DNA of 64,000 bases from Datnioides undecimradiatus. Taxonomy: Eukaryota; Chordata; Actinopteri; Lobotiformes; Datnioididae. Below, one piece after another: positions 12,801 through 25,239 of this stretch. The stretch spans positions 8,665,192 to 8,729,191 of the forward strand of contig WARS01000014.1 of the NCBI GenBank assembly GCA_008933995.1, written 5' to 3'. Position 1 is the first letter of the stretch; every line of letters begins with the position of its first letter. The notes below the pieces were generated by a model. The model saw only the letters and a program-made list of their open reading frames with translations. It made no database searches and was not told where the DNA came from. The position numbers and the translations under genes were made by a program.

Positions 12801-14209
12801 TTAAAATAGTGTTCATCGAATCACCACCAGCAGACACTAATTCTGCATTATTTGATCACAGTATTGGTTGCAGTGCAATGATGGTGGCTGCAGTGCACAT
12901 ACAACCAACACAGCAAAGGGTGTCGGTTATCAAACCATATACTGACTATATGACTATGTATCTCCTTTCGAAACAATGACACAAAGACACAACCAACCAC
13001 TTTGAGTTTGGACCGAGGACCAGGGAAACCACCACCGCTAAACCAGAGAACTGGATCTCCTCAGCCTCACTCCTCTGAATTGGAAGAAATGTCCTAAGTG
13101 AACCTGATAAAATCACATTAGGAGCAATCTCCACATCAAAGTGTACAAGTGAGCATCATCTTGCTAATAGTGCTAGCAAGGCCACAATCAACAGTGACTG
13201 TTTACTCAAGTGTAACCAAAGAAAATGTTTAGGCGGGCTATATTGGCGTGTTTACTGAACCGCAGAGCAGGGAATATTAGTCTAATTACTAATCTATGGT
13301 AAAGAGAATTGACAGAAATCTCTATCAGCACTGTGCACACACACTTCCAACAGAACATACGCAGCTAGTTATGACATGTCAATCAAAATATGTACGTCTC
13401 CTAACTCCAAACTTAAGTGTGGATAGACAGGAAGTGAGAGACAGAGGGGATGGAGGAAGCTTGGGCTGCTGCATGGTGAGCTGCGATAAGCAAGGACTGT
13501 TAATGGACTGACAGAGAACACAGGAGATGGAAGCGCAGGGCAGATATATACTGTAGGTACAATAACATGCATGCTAATAATGTGATAATGTGAGTAAATC
13601 TATACTCCGGAAAGATGTGTCAGATCATGCCACCCCAGCTCCATGGTGAAATGATTACAGGGTAGAGTCTCTCATTCTGTTTATGACAAAACACATAAAG
13701 GCAGAAGCCAGGTTCGGCTCCAGAGTCAGACAGGGACAGTGAATCGTTGCATCTGTGCAGCGTCCTCTCCAGCTTCAGGTCTGAGCAATGGGAGAGCAAT
13801 AAAGGATTTGACCAGAATTGGTCTCAGCTTTTATTGCACCCTGAAGACTGTGACTTCCGCAGAGCATGACCTCTGCTGGGGGTACTTGCGACAGAAATAT
13901 AACCCATCAGCGCACAGCGAGTCCTGCTGGAGAGGATTTACATGTGAAATACAGCTCTCTTGGTGAGATGGACAGCGCTGCTTCCCTGGACCAACAGATG
14001 TGTCCTGGTATTTTATTTACTCAAATGTGCTCAGATGCAACCGAGGCAAGGTCCAACATACTGTACATCAAGCTCCACCGACGGCACAGTGGCACACTTG
14101 ATCGTAATATGCTTTGTAAAGTATGGGAATATGGCGCAACTGCAGGGCCGGGGTGTATGAGCGATGAGCGTGCACATAAACTTACGTCACCTGTCTCCCA
14201 GACACCCAG
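9850..14209. other. non-coding stretch, no gene seen
   Basis: About 4.4 kb. It contains a small TTAGCATG tandem (10740-10762), a short (TG)n near 10884-10893 and scattered CpG-containing words at 10080-10320. No exon with paired splice sites was found. Open frames at 10754-11150 and 12034-12442 overlap on both strands and have no recognisable domain. Confidence 0.5.
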
Positions 14210-14233
14210 ACACACACACACACACACACACAA
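14210..14233. repeat. (CA)n microsatellite
   Basis: Eleven to twelve uninterrupted CA units. It lies inside a long spurious open frame that reads as Thr-His repeats. Confidence 0.95.
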
Positions 14234-17200
14234 ACTGGTATTTCTTAAAGAAGGAAGTGTGGGGACAATCTCCTCACACTTTAGACCAGGTGTACAGTGA
14301 GTGTTCAACAGATAGATGAGATTATGGTTTGGATTCAGTTTTGGAAAAGACACTGCTTGTGCTTTCCATGCCTTTCATGAATGACTGCACTTACATGTTG
14401 ATTTCAACCGATCTGAATTGTCACTAAAACTGCGTCTAGTTTGAGGAGACCATCTGAGAGCTTTTGGCTTCTTTTCTTGTCAAATGTGGCTTGACATTGA
14501 CGTACGGACACACAGCCAACCACGGGAGGAGCAGCAAAGTCTTCAAAGCCCCTGACTGAACCAGTCCACTGGATGTAAAAACAAAATGAGACTTCTGAGC
14601 TGAGCTGAGAGGAGGCCACACAGCCTTTGCGAGTGCACCAGCCTTCACTGCAAACCTTTCTGGGAATACTCGTGTACACAAGGATGCCTTTGGTCCATCT
14701 GGGAGCAGTAAATTGCTCACACTGAGAATACTCCAACAAGCAAAGATGCCTTCAGCTCACGCAGAGCTGCTCTCTTCTCAACACACATTTTGTCATTATT
14801 TTGTCTAAATAGGCCAGAGCTGGTGGAGTTGAACTAAGGGCCACCGAGGCTGGAGCAAAGGTTTAATGGCAGAACAGATGAGTGTAGGAGATCACAGTCA
14901 AGGTGGGACTGGACAATAGGTATTATTTTTATGCTCTGGGTTGGAACAGGCTAATCAGTCTTATTTAGTTAAATTCTTAAATATTAGCATTGCATATGTT
15001 ATTGCACAGGTAGTTATGATGGAGTCTTCTCTTGAACTGTCCTTGTAACAATAGCTGTTAGCAACAGGGGAGGAACATTATTCATTAATGTAATGAAAAT
15101 ACGCAGATTACATATTTAAAAACCTTTTTTGCAGCAATACTTAAACATTTTGGGGAATATGCCTCCCTTTTCTGGTCTTAATGTCATGTTATCTATGCTA
15201 GGCTAAGCAGCTGCTGCTGTGCCTTCATATTTAATGAATAGACATGAGAGAGTAACAATATTCTTATCTAAATGTCATCAAGAGTGCAATTCTCACAAAT
15301 TAGGGAAGTTCCTTTAAGTACAGCTCAAACCTTGGTAAATTTAAATGCATGAATGACAGACAAACCTGAATTTGCATTAACTGCTGCTTGACTTTCAGCT
15401 TCATGCGGTGTGGTTTAGAAATAAATGAATATTCATATTATCCGCAGCTCTGCAGAGCTGTTGACTGACAGACCCAAATCATCACTGTTACAAATATGAA
15501 TTTGCACCTTGTTTTTTGCATGAGGGTTTGCACGGGACAATTAGGCCTGTTGCATACAGGGAAAAATAATGTAATGTCTGTCTGAGGGAGACCAGACATT
15601 GTCTACATCAGAGAAGTTGATGTTACGCCTCAGTCTGAGAGTTGGACCAACAGATTTTGACCAGTTACGGCTGATTTCCCGAGCCACTCAATAAACATGG
15701 GTTGCATTCTTACTTTTCTGTTATGATCAGTGGCTACACTGGCATCACTCAAACTGAAATATCCATTCATTATAAAATGATATAAATTATGTCTTCAATC
15801 AGTATAGTAAGGTAATCAGCAAGGCAATTGACAGAATAAAGGATCTTCTCAGTCAGGAGTCGTATTAATTAACCTTTCAGTGGCGGTGAGTGGTTCTCTG
15901 CCTAAGGTGTTGTCTCTACTCTGTTTCTTATGGATGGTGTGTGTGAGAAACGTCTCTAAATATAAATGGTGTTGGCTGCTTGTAGATGTGAAAAAGTAAA
16001 ACCTGAATGCTGTACGTTTGAAGCTCAGTGATGACGGTTGAGTGCACCTCTCAAGGTTCAGGGATAAACACTGTCTCCCAGAAAAGAAAAAAAAAAGTCT
16101 GTGAGGGCACGTTGCTGATGCCAGGGGCCTCCGTTCAATGTAAACCTCCTTCAAGACCTTTTTGTTTGGCTGTGGAAGATGTCGAGACAAATAAAGAGGA
16201 GTGTTTGGATCAGTTAGGCAGCCCAGAGAGCACATCAGAAATCCCATTTCAGAAATTTTTGCTAGCAGTGTACAGGCCTCTTTACAGCTGAGTCAGGGAG
16301 GGCTCTGGCAAAGATGGGCCAGAGGTGGAGTCAGGGGGAGGCAGGTCACAATAGAACTCACAACAGAACTGTTCAGGTATCTAAGATGATGTGCACTCGC
16401 AGCTCGACTATGACGGATCATTCAATCGCTGTTATTATTGAATTTTCAGAGGCCTGAAGATGTGAAATGATCTAGTTACGGAAGAAGAAAAGTAAAGACA
16501 AATCTGAGATCTAATCTTTGTTCCTGGTTTTCTCATCTCTTTCACAACAAGAATTTCACAACCCTTTAGATTTCTCCTGTGACCCTTTGCAAGAGTCCTG
16601 ACCCTCAGGCTGGGAACTACTGGGATGAAGATCCCCTACCAGAGAATCAGCGTCCTGTTAAACACCGCCTGCAGTCTTGAAAGCAGGCTCTGAAGGGTTT
16701 CTATTTTGCAGCTCTGTTGGGGATAGCAGTTGCTGTCAGCTTGGACAGTTACAATGCATTACAATGGAAAAATAAAGTCCATAAAACTCAACCACCTCTA
16801 AACTTAAAGCGAAACTTAGCAACAGGCTGAAAGTGTTTTGTAGCTACTATCTGTGGTTGAAAGATTCAGGCCCATTTCACCTCTGACTACACCCAGCATC
16901 ACTAAAGGCTGTGTTTAGGTGTCAGACGTCTGTTCTGTTGCACCTGTTATCACACACAAGTGTTTCTTTAAGGGCTCTTAAATAGCCCCAGGAGAGAACA
17001 GTCTGATGGTGGACTAAAGTTCCTCTAAACACTATGCATCAAGACATTTTGCTCCTAATGTCCCAAAAACATTACCTCGTTGTCTAAAAAACAAAAGACT
17101 TGAGGCCTTGGTAACTTCTCAAGGTGTAGCTACAAACTGTTCTGTTTCCGTGGAATAGTTTGGACTTAACTGAGTTTTTAACTTTTGACATTAGAGTGTA

Positions 17201-17284
17201 ATTAAAGTCTAATAGATCTGATATTCTTGCATATATCGGTTGAAACAGAACTCATTTTAAGTATCCGATCAATCAGTCAATCTA
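14234..17284. other. non-coding stretch, no gene seen
   Basis: About 3 kb of mostly unique AT-rich sequence. Minus-strand open frames at 14404-14739 and 15849-16247 have no recognisable motif and no convincing acceptor/donor pair. Confidence 0.5.
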
Positions 17285-17845
17285 GCTTTAAAGCACAGTG
17301 TGTAACTTCTGCTGCTAAGGGACTATCGATCAAAACAACAACCAAAGATGGACATTGTTGTTGAATAATGAAATAGTATTGGATCATGGGATTTGTTGTC
17401 TTCACTGTTAAGCAACAACCAAACAATACCCCTATGTTGGGGCTTTACAGGGACAGCTTTAGTGACAGACACTGCAACGACAATGAATAATCATCTTCAT
17501 CATGAGTCAACAATACAAACAATGGTAAGCAAGAGAGTAGCTAGTGAGTACTTCATAGAGTTCTTTCCTCAATCTAGTTACATATGGGGTTAAATAGCGC
17601 TGACGGCATTGACAGACAACACAAGGAAATGTCGAGTACTCTAGAATAAAATCTCCAATTTTGGATTTCACATTCTGTCTCACCACTACCCACATGCCAC
17701 CTCTTTGCCCATTTTTGGATTAGCCAGGAGTTAGGCAACCTCATGCACTCCCAAGCTGCCGACATCAGCATCTACTACAAACTGAGCTTCACAGTCGCTC
17801 TTCAGAAACCTTTGGGTGGTGCCACGGCATCCGACTGCTGATTCA
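17285..17845 (+). mobile_element. remnant of dispersed teleost repeat(s)
   Basis: The left part (17290-17345) has aagcacagtgtgtaacttct, then gctgctaagg and actatcgatcaaaacaacaa, a phrase I recall from common percomorph repeats. The right part (17780-17840) has gcttcacagtcgctcttcag and then aaacctttgggtggtgccac, recalling the tail of another common repeat. The body between includes no coding potential. They may be one composite element or two adjacent fragments. The assignment is from memory only. Confidence 0.4.
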
Positions 17846-18594
17846 AAAGATATCACAAGCGGAGAAAAGTATTGGGTATGGGTCTCCTTCTCTATAATTA
17901 TGTGGAAACCGTGTAATTACACTCTGTCCATACAGATTCATTCACATGACAGGTGACCATTCTGGAAATGTTCCTTAGATCTCGGTGACACACAGGTAGG
18001 CTGTAATTGACCCACTTCATATAGGGGGCCGATGTATGTGGAGTGGTATAGTAAACATGCTGATTCACTGCTCTCTGGATTTGATTTAATGATGACACAT
18101 TTGTGAATACAGAGCTGGTTGGGAGCCAGTATTCAAGCTTGATGCAAGCGGCTTCACGTCAGCACATGAAAGCAGCAAGAAGACACAGAGAAGCGTGCTT
18201 TCAGATACAATCTGGAACACTCGGGCTTGGTCCAGTAGAAAACACACACTTTGTGTCAATGACACATGTGACAAGGTGCAAACTCTGAAAGGTGGCAGAC
18301 AGCTAGACATCTGTATGGGTGAAAAGGTGCTTTTGCTTTGAGACTTGGCTGACTGGGACATGACCCAGATGCAATGCACCCTCTGAGAAAACCAGAGACA
18401 AAAAGGAAAATAATTAGGTGTTTCTTCTGGGAGTTCACCCCCTCGGTAGTCCATCAGTAAACCTCGCTAATGTGACTGGAGTTTAAATGTGTGTTTCTGA
18501 AAACACAGCATCAGAATGAGTGAGCGTGCCGAGGCCTGCGTTGGCTTTGATGTAGAGGTCCATGATAATCAAAGAGTGAAGAGACTGCAAGCTA
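17846..18594. other. non-coding stretch, no gene seen
   Basis: No recognisable feature. Minus-strand open frames here have no identifiable domain. Confidence 0.5.
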
Positions 18595-19165
18595 TCCTCT
18601 ATGCAGCACAGAAGAAGCACGAGGGAAAGGAGAGAAGATGATATTAAAGAGATAAAAGTGGGAGATGGGGAGAAATGACAGGTGAGAAATATGCAGAATG
18701 ACATAAAATTTGGAGAAATGGAAAAAAGGAGCAAGTGTAAGAATAAAATCAAGAAAAGGGAAACAAAAAGAGCAGGAGACAGACAGAGTTTATCAAAGTG
18801 TACGGAAAAAAGAAAATTGACAGGGATAAAGAGAAACAAAACGGAACAAAAGGGGAAAAAGAACAAGAGAATTAAAGAAAGAAAGCAATCAGAGCACAAA
18901 TACAGAAGAAATGAGAAAGAAGTCAATAAATGGAGAATGGCATGGGGGGGAGGAATGGTTAAAAAGTGAAGAGACAGGAAATGAGAGAGGAAAGAAGGGG
19001 ATAAAACAAAGAGCAACAGGAAAGAGGAAAACAGGTGTGACAGGAAGAGAGAAGGGGGCAGAACGAGGAAACAAAGGCAAAATAAATGAGATTAGCAGAG
19101 GCAAAGTGGAGAGTGAACGAAAAATAAAACACAGGCGAATGTTGAGAGGTAGAAGCAATTGAAGG
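18595..19165 (+). repeat. long purine-rich strand-asymmetric tract
   Basis: For roughly 570 bases the plus strand is dominated by A and G, in words such as gaaagaaagcaatc, gggaaacaaaaagagc and gagaaagaag. C and T occur only as isolated bases. It is irregular rather than a simple tandem repeat. Because stop codons are depleted, it generates long open frames on both strands, including a 177-codon Phe/Leu/Ser-rich frame on the minus strand. I read these as artefacts. Possible roles include triplex/H-DNA formation or a nucleosome-disfavouring segment. Confidence 0.75.
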
Positions 19166-19429
19166 CAAACTACAAAAATAACAAAGGGAGACGTAACGCT
19201 GCACATGGAGACAAACGGACGCTGGAATCGATAACTGACGATAATCCCAAAAGCAAAACCAAGGCTGCGCAGCTACACCGTTTACTGGGACCTGTGTTGC
19301 GTGTTATCACCCCCCTCCTCCCTCTCCAGCCTTTCATTGTCCTCTTTTTATTGAAGACAAAAATGCCAACATTATTAAAAACACACACATTGTAAGATGT
19401 TAAATAACAAGTCTTAACAGCCTGAGGCC

Positions 19430-19560
19430 TTGCTAGTGGCTCTGTAAGCCATTCTGTAAGTGCTTTGATCTTAACGCTGACATTAGCATGCTAGCATGCT
19501 CAGAATGACGATGCTAAAACACTGGTATTCAGCAGATGTTGAGATTTATAAAAGTTTCAA
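19430..19560 (-). mobile_element. remnant of a common teleost dispersed repeat
   Basis: The phrase runs from ttgctagtggctctgtaagc through tgctttgatcttaacgctga to cattagcatgctagcatgct. I recall this order (gctagc...ctctgt...gctttgagct...gctaacattagcatgct) from a widespread teleost repeat. A related fragment in the opposite orientation lies at 45.82-45.94 kb. Inside it, 19485-19500 is a perfect 16-base palindrome (agcatgct twice). There is no coding content. Confidence 0.45.
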
Positions 19561-22057
19561 CTTGTTGACAGCTGCCTCTGGATTGAACTATGAAAGAAGC
19601 TGGTGTTCTGACACCATGTGCATGCGTGGTAGAAGCACCAGCTATGAAGAAAAAGGTGTTTTAAACCTTATTTTGGGGTTAAGTTACTAAACTTTTTAAG
19701 CTTTTTTGACTGGTTGCAAACATGTTTATGACCATTTAAAGTGACGGTACGGCTCTTTCTACATTCATTGGTCCGGGTCCGCGTCCTGGTCTTGTTTGAA
19801 ACTACAGCCCAGGGGTAATCCCAAGATGGCTGCAGAATGATAAGACTTGAATGATAACGACCTTGACTTTCAAAGGTGTGGGACAATATGTGTGTCATAT
19901 CACCAGCATCTCGGCCATTACAGACTTTTCAACAACATCTCCAGCAGCATTAGCGAGAACAAAGCTGTGACATTCACAGAAATAGGTTTTATTACCTGAT
20001 TGTTTCATGACAGCTGTGTTCTAAAGCACATAGAAACACCGTCTGACACTTCCACACACCTCGGCATAACCCCGTGGGAAGGTGATGGTGCGCACCTCAT
20101 CCTGTCCACTGTGGCTCCTCTGCCTGCTTCGTGTGAATGTGTGTATAACTACACCCCACCATTTGTCAAACAGACACACACACATGCAGCTATTCAGACA
20201 TCCCTCATGGATGTCTCTGTGTGTGTACAGTATGACTTGGTGTCCAAGACTCTAACAACAAATATTACATATAAAATAAAGGAAGAGCAGAGAGGGCTAT
20301 CAGGACTGAGAATCTATTATTTACTCTTCCCACTCAGGCTTGTGTTCTGTCACTGACAAGATATGGGAATTCTCATTAATCTCACACACTCACAAACACG
20401 TGTACACGCCCACAGCCTCTCGCTCTTTCTTTTCCAGCACGTAACTGAAAGAGTTGACCCGGCTGCTAATGGAAATTTGGAGATGTAAAGTGCTGTGACA
20501 GCTTCATATTGGCCAACAGCAAAGATTAGAGTCGGGAGGTCCAAGGCTAAGTGCGTGTGAGTGTGTGTGTGACTGAAAAAGCATGATAAAGTTGCTGTTC
20601 GTGTGAGCGTATGTATGACTGCAGAGAGGCTGTTCATGAGTGATTGGGGAACAGATTTGTCCTTAAATCCGCCGCACTCACGCAAACACGGAATGTGGGG
20701 GAATAGAGGGATTTATCAAAGCGTTCTGGAGTGAACGCTTGTCAGTACTTCTGGAGGCCGTTTTCCACTGAAACGTGCACCTGGATCAGGGGTCTTTGCT
20801 TTGTATTGATTCTGATCCGTAAATATGCTGCTTTGAACCTGAGCCTACATGTTTGTTCATGCTAATAAAACACATAAGTTTATATGTTGGATTTTGTGAT
20901 CGGGGCAGTCAGACTATAATATATATTTGCAGAAGCAGAGCTGAAATGAGGGTGACGTGTTGCTTTTGGCTGGTTAAAGCTCTGCACAACCTTTTAATTG
21001 CAGTGGTGAAGCATTTTGGACATGCGTTTGATAAGGCAGACCGGGCGCTCGGATATTTAAAGACAGGAAATGCACTGAATTTCCCGGTTCACTGGGACTT
21101 TCAAATGTCCCATCTTCCAGGGGCTGGGGTTACAGAAACTTGTATCATATGGGAACACACAACAGCACTGCTCTCCGTTAAGTTATTTAATTTTAAAGTT
21201 TGAACTATTACAGTTGTCAAGTGCTCTTTGGAGCCTTCCAGGTGGTGCATTCACTGACAGCGAGGGTCTGACGACAGAGCCTCACCACCTCCATGAACAA
21301 AAGTAGCAAAGATGCAACTCGCAGAGAGGACGCTTTCACAGGAAAATGTCAGACGGAGAACATCATGATGCGGAGGATCATTACACCCTGTGCGGTTTGA
21401 TGCAGAGTGTAGAGGATGCGGTGCTTAGGGGAGACAGGGAGAGGACAAGAAGAGGAGACACAGCAGCTACATCGCCAGATCAACCTGAACACCCACCTCT
21501 GAACTAACAGTCGACAGCTGCTGCTGGAGATGTTAAAAACACATGTCAAACTATGTAATCCACAAATGTGTTTTTGCAGCCATGAGAAGGGCCCACGTTA
21601 GAAGCTGTGCTGGAGGTGAGGTGTTGGAGTAAGGCAGCAGTGGGGTGGATGGACCCATGTGCGACAAGCAATCCTGGTTTTAGGTTCATAATAAGGCTGA
21701 CAAAGCTGCGTGTAATTCATCAAACTTGAATCCTTTGGCCAGAAATGTGCATTATCAGTAGCTTGTTGCCTGGCTAACGGGACTGGAATGATGTTGGACT
21801 AATAATGTAAGGATGAAGGACAGTCAAGGAAGACCATTGGAACATTAGGCATCATTTGAAGCCAATGAATAATGAGGATAACAGTTTGGATGCCACTAGC
21901 TGTTTTTTCATGTTGCTATATATTAGCTTTGTTGGAATGAGCCACTTTGCACCTTAGTGAGTGTGTGCGTGTGTTGCTGCGGAATGTGAATTTACTTGTT
22001 AGACATCCCATCCCTACATGCAACTGTATATCAAATGCATAGATGGAACCCTCTGTG
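19561..22057. other. non-coding stretch, no gene seen
   Basis: About 2.5 kb with short imperfect CA/TG runs (20170-20180, 20560-20572). No exon or RNA was recognised. The 118-codon and 111-codon frames near 20.0-20.7 kb include the simple-repeat translation and no domain. Confidence 0.5.
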
Positions 22058-22058
22058 A

Positions 22059-22080
22059 CTAAGCTAGCTAGCTAGCTTAG
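22059..22080. repeat. perfect 22-base palindrome
   Basis: The half-site ctaagctagct is followed immediately by its exact reverse complement, with GCTA tandem units at the core. It could be a cruciform site, a dimeric protein site or a chance GCTA repeat. Confidence 0.9.
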
Positions 22081-22257
22081 GTTTGGGTGTTTGCGTGCAA
22101 TGCATCCTGGTACATGTAGCAATGCCCTTCTCAGTCATTATAGCACACACTGAGGAATTTATTGCTTACATTGACTATATTTAACATCCACACTGATTGG
22201 ACATCTACATGATAAACAAGCTACTGACATATGTAGAACAGGGGGAGGCAGAGTCCT

Positions 22258-22480
22258 TCAAAATATGTATTTATTTCAGGAACCCAACTACAATTTCGTC
22301 CATTGCTCATTACACACTCAATCGCCACTAAAACATTTTCATACTCTAATTAAAATGCTCTCTCGCATCAGACCTTTTTCAATTACACTTCTCCATGAGG
22401 ACAATTAGCTCGTACCTTCTGTCGGTCAATTCATTCCAGCCTGCTTGAAAATAACTAAATTAATTGTTTTAATGGTTTAT
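22258..22480. promoter_or_regulatory. candidate conserved non-coding block
   Basis: Dense homeodomain-type TAAT/ATTA cores: tctaattaaaatgc near 22347, caattacactt, gacaattagctc near 22400 and taaattaattgttttaatgg near 22454-22473. They are embedded in non-repetitive sequence without open frames. This texture is typical of developmental enhancers. Function is inferred from motif density only. Confidence 0.25.
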
Positions 22481-22782
22481 GATGAAGTCACAGTAGGTGT
22501 GGGGAAAACACCAAACCACAGCAGGTCCTTCAACGTTTTCCAAGCCCCTGTGTAACGTTCTGAATAGAAATAGCAAGTCTAATGATGCTATTAATGTCCC
22601 CTATGGCTAATATTGTCATGTTAGCATTCAGAGGACAGGATATATTATTCATACAGCCATTATCCTCTAGTTTGACCCTCTCTGTGACAGACGCATGCAG
22701 TATAGCAGGGGGCCATCATTTCCCATTGTTTCTGCGTGTGTTCATTTATGATATGTTTATGTACATTAGAGGGCGACAAAGA

Positions 22783-22799
22783 GTGTGTGTGTGTGTGTG
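22783..22799. repeat. (GT)n microsatellite
   Basis: Eight uninterrupted GT units, followed by further imperfect gt-rich sequence to about 22815. Confidence 0.9.
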
Positions 22800-22964
22800 C
22801 ACGTTTGTGTGTGTTCTGTCCATTTGTCTGCATGGAGATTTTCATTGACTCAATAGCTATGTATATTATTAATTAGCATCAACACAGCACCTGTCTGTCA
22901 AGCATGCAGTGTATCAACAGGCATTAAATGAAAAAGAACTGAATGTTTCCTTAACATCTTTACA

Positions 22965-23191
22965 CACAGAAACACACACATACGCTTTATGAACATGCTA
23001 AGCAAAGCAACATAGCAACATGGCACGCACACGCAAACACACACGCCAAACAAAGCAGCGCACAGGCACAGGGGCAACCAAGCTGAGATAGCAGCCAATT
23101 AGCCTGACCATCTGTCACGGAGGCTAGTAGCAGTGTTTGTGTGTGCACGTGTGCCTGTGTGTGCGTGTATCTGCGCGTACGCGTGTGTGAT
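22965..23191. repeat. opposed CA-rich and GT-rich imperfect arrays
   Basis: CA-rich sequence (22965-22980 and 23025-23047, for example cacgcacacgcaaacacaca) is followed about 90 bases later by GT-rich sequence (23131-23191, for example gtgtgtgcgtgtatctgcgc). The two sides are roughly complementary, so the strand can fold back. Alternating purine-pyrimidine runs including gcgcgtacgcgtgtgtg favour Z-DNA. There is no coding content. Confidence 0.7.
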
Positions 23192-23804
23192 AGAACAATG
23201 CAACTGTCAAATGTCCAACTAATCTTGCCTGCTAACAGGGTCATACATGCTGAAAGACAAACTAGTAGAAAGAGAGGAGGTGAAAGGCAAAGACGGCTGA
23301 GAGGAGGGGCCAGGGGAAGAAGCGTGAATGGATGGGAGAAGTCAAGGTAAGGAGGAGGAGCCAGCCTGACGACGCAGGAGCAGCTGACAGTTTGTACGTC
23401 CCGAGCACATTAGATGGTGAGATTCATTAATTCTGACCTGCATTTTTGCCACTGAATTATGCAGATGACTAAATAGAGAGCCTGCGGCAGTGTTTTCTGC
23501 GTGCTGTTGTTTGCAGCACAAGCAGTTGGGGGTAGACAGTTTATGTTTTCAAGGACTCCTGCTGTGATTCTAATGCAGGTTGCACCACCAGCATGAACCA
23601 ACCCTCTATGCCCATTTCCTGTATGTTTGCTGTTCATTAGGAAGTTGGGAGAAACAATCATGGAGGCTGGCAGGAACTGTGATGCATGTAAATCATGAAT
23701 GCAGGGCATCTGTATTCATGCAGACTGCTCTGTGAAAGGAAGTGCTGGAATCATATGGTTGGGTCGAGGACACAGATGGTCTTCTGAAATCAGTCCTGTG
23801 TATC
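23192..23804. other. non-coding stretch, short purine tract
   Basis: A purine-rich patch occupies about 23260-23365. The remainder is unremarkable unique sequence. Confidence 0.5.
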
Positions 23805-24125
23805 TAAAGCCGGAGACACACCAAATCAACTTCAAAGAACTAGGGGCGACAAAGGATGAGCTTTCAGTTGCACTTGAACACACCACGGAGACTACAGCTA
23901 ATGGTCAGCTAGCATGTACATTCTGCACCTGCTTGACAGGCAGTAACTCTATATACCAGCAGGTGGCAGCAGTGTGGAATCATCACTCAAGAAGGAAAAC
24001 CAGAGGAGCTGGAACTCTGGGTGTACAAGCCCCAAACATTGCTGCATTTGCCCACCATTTCCACGGCTATTTAAGAAATGTCCCCTGTGTGGGATTAATA
24101 AAGGAAATCTTTAATCTTTAATAAG
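23805..24125 (+). mobile_element. retroposon 3' end (LINE-like) with tandem tail
   Basis: The right edge reads tgtgtgggattaataaagga followed by two TCTTTAA-like units (24105-24125). This is the form of 3' ends of teleost LINEs and their SINE partners: a conserved box, an AATAAAG word, then a short tandem tail. The body to the left includes agccggagacacaccaaatc, also a repeat-like phrase. A 140-codon open frame spans it but has no reverse-transcriptase or other motif, so I treat it as untranslated. The left boundary is uncertain. Confidence 0.4.
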
Positions 24126-24324
24126 CTGCAAACAACGCTGGTGAAGTCAGCCTTTGGTCTTTTGGTTGCAGAAGAAGCAAGGAAGAGGCAGATACAAAAT
24201 ATAAGGCAAAACCACACTAAATAGGTGAAATAATAGATATTACCACTTAGCTAAACAACCAATCAGAGGCATTTCTCTTACTCACAGGCTCAATATACTC
24301 AATAGGCCAAAAACCCGCTCATAG

Positions 24325-24380
24325 TTCAAGTCAATTAACTTTTATTAGTATAGTGCCAAGTCACAACAGAGAGCACCTCA
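24325..24380. mobile_element. short fragment of a teleost repeat
   Basis: The phrase tcaattaacttttattagta followed by tagtgccaagtcacaacaga resembles a very common teleost repeat segment (ttttatttatatagcgccaaatcacaac, recalled from memory in shorter pieces). Only about 55 bases are recognisable. Confidence 0.45.
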
Positions 24381-25239
24381 CATACAAACCAGGTCTAGAT
24401 CATACTCTTTGTATTAATTACACAGGCACAGGAGGCCGACTGCTGCCAACGGTGCGGAAATCACTACAAAAACTAGGGTTAGAGACTTTAAGCAGCATTA
24501 GCCGACCACCTGTTGTGTTGCAGGTTTTCAAGAGCAAGTCCACCCATGAGGAGCGAGGGTTTTGCCTTTGCATGGAGACAACACATTTCTTAGCAGCTGA
24601 TTGCCTGAGGGTTAGTCTGTAACGTTCTATGTCCAATTGTCCAATACTTTGGTTGAAGAACAAATACTTGCAAAACTATGTCTTTCCATCCACCTCAACT
24701 GCACCGTTCTTTGTGGTCTGTGTGTCTTTGAGCTAAGCTAAGATGTTGACCAAGATTGTCTTGTTGCTACTTTGCTTGCCAGCAAGGTGCTCAACCAACA
24801 AACAGCTAAATGTGACAGAACCTTGGAGAACTGGTGAGTGGCTTCAGCCATCACATCTTAGACGGGTTTCGATTTCCTTGATGGCTGGGTGTGTCCACAG
24901 CATTGATTCTACATTATTATTGTTCCACCTTTATTATTAAAATGGATGTCTCTTTGGCCTGTAGTCCTTCCTTTACTCCGCTCAATCCAAACTGCTGCTT
25001 TCTCCTTTTGTTTTTGGTGTCTATCAAACATCAGAATCAAGAACTGAATAAAAAAAAAGATGACACCTCCATTTTTTTTTGTTTTTTTCTCGTGATTATA
25101 ATATTTTCTGCAATTGCTTTTGGAAAACAACAGAATTTCAGTTACAGTGGCGCCACAACGAAAAGCTGAAACACAGTGTTATCTCTTTTGAACGTAAGAC
25201 AATGCAGTTGGTGATTCGCGCTGAGAAAGTATGTACGTT
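24381..25239. other. non-coding stretch, no gene seen
   Basis: No exon or RNA was recognised. Short A- and T-runs (25050-25090) dominate the right half. Confidence 0.5.

Noticed and set aside
13866-14300. 144-codon plus-strand frame
   Set aside because: It contains the (CA)n array translated as Thr-His repeats, and has no domain or conserved motif.
18483-19016. 177-codon open frame on the minus strand, the second longest in the window
   Set aside because: It is the complement of the purine-rich tract, read as a Phe/Leu/Ser string. Stop codons are depleted by composition, and no domain, start context or splice site supports it.
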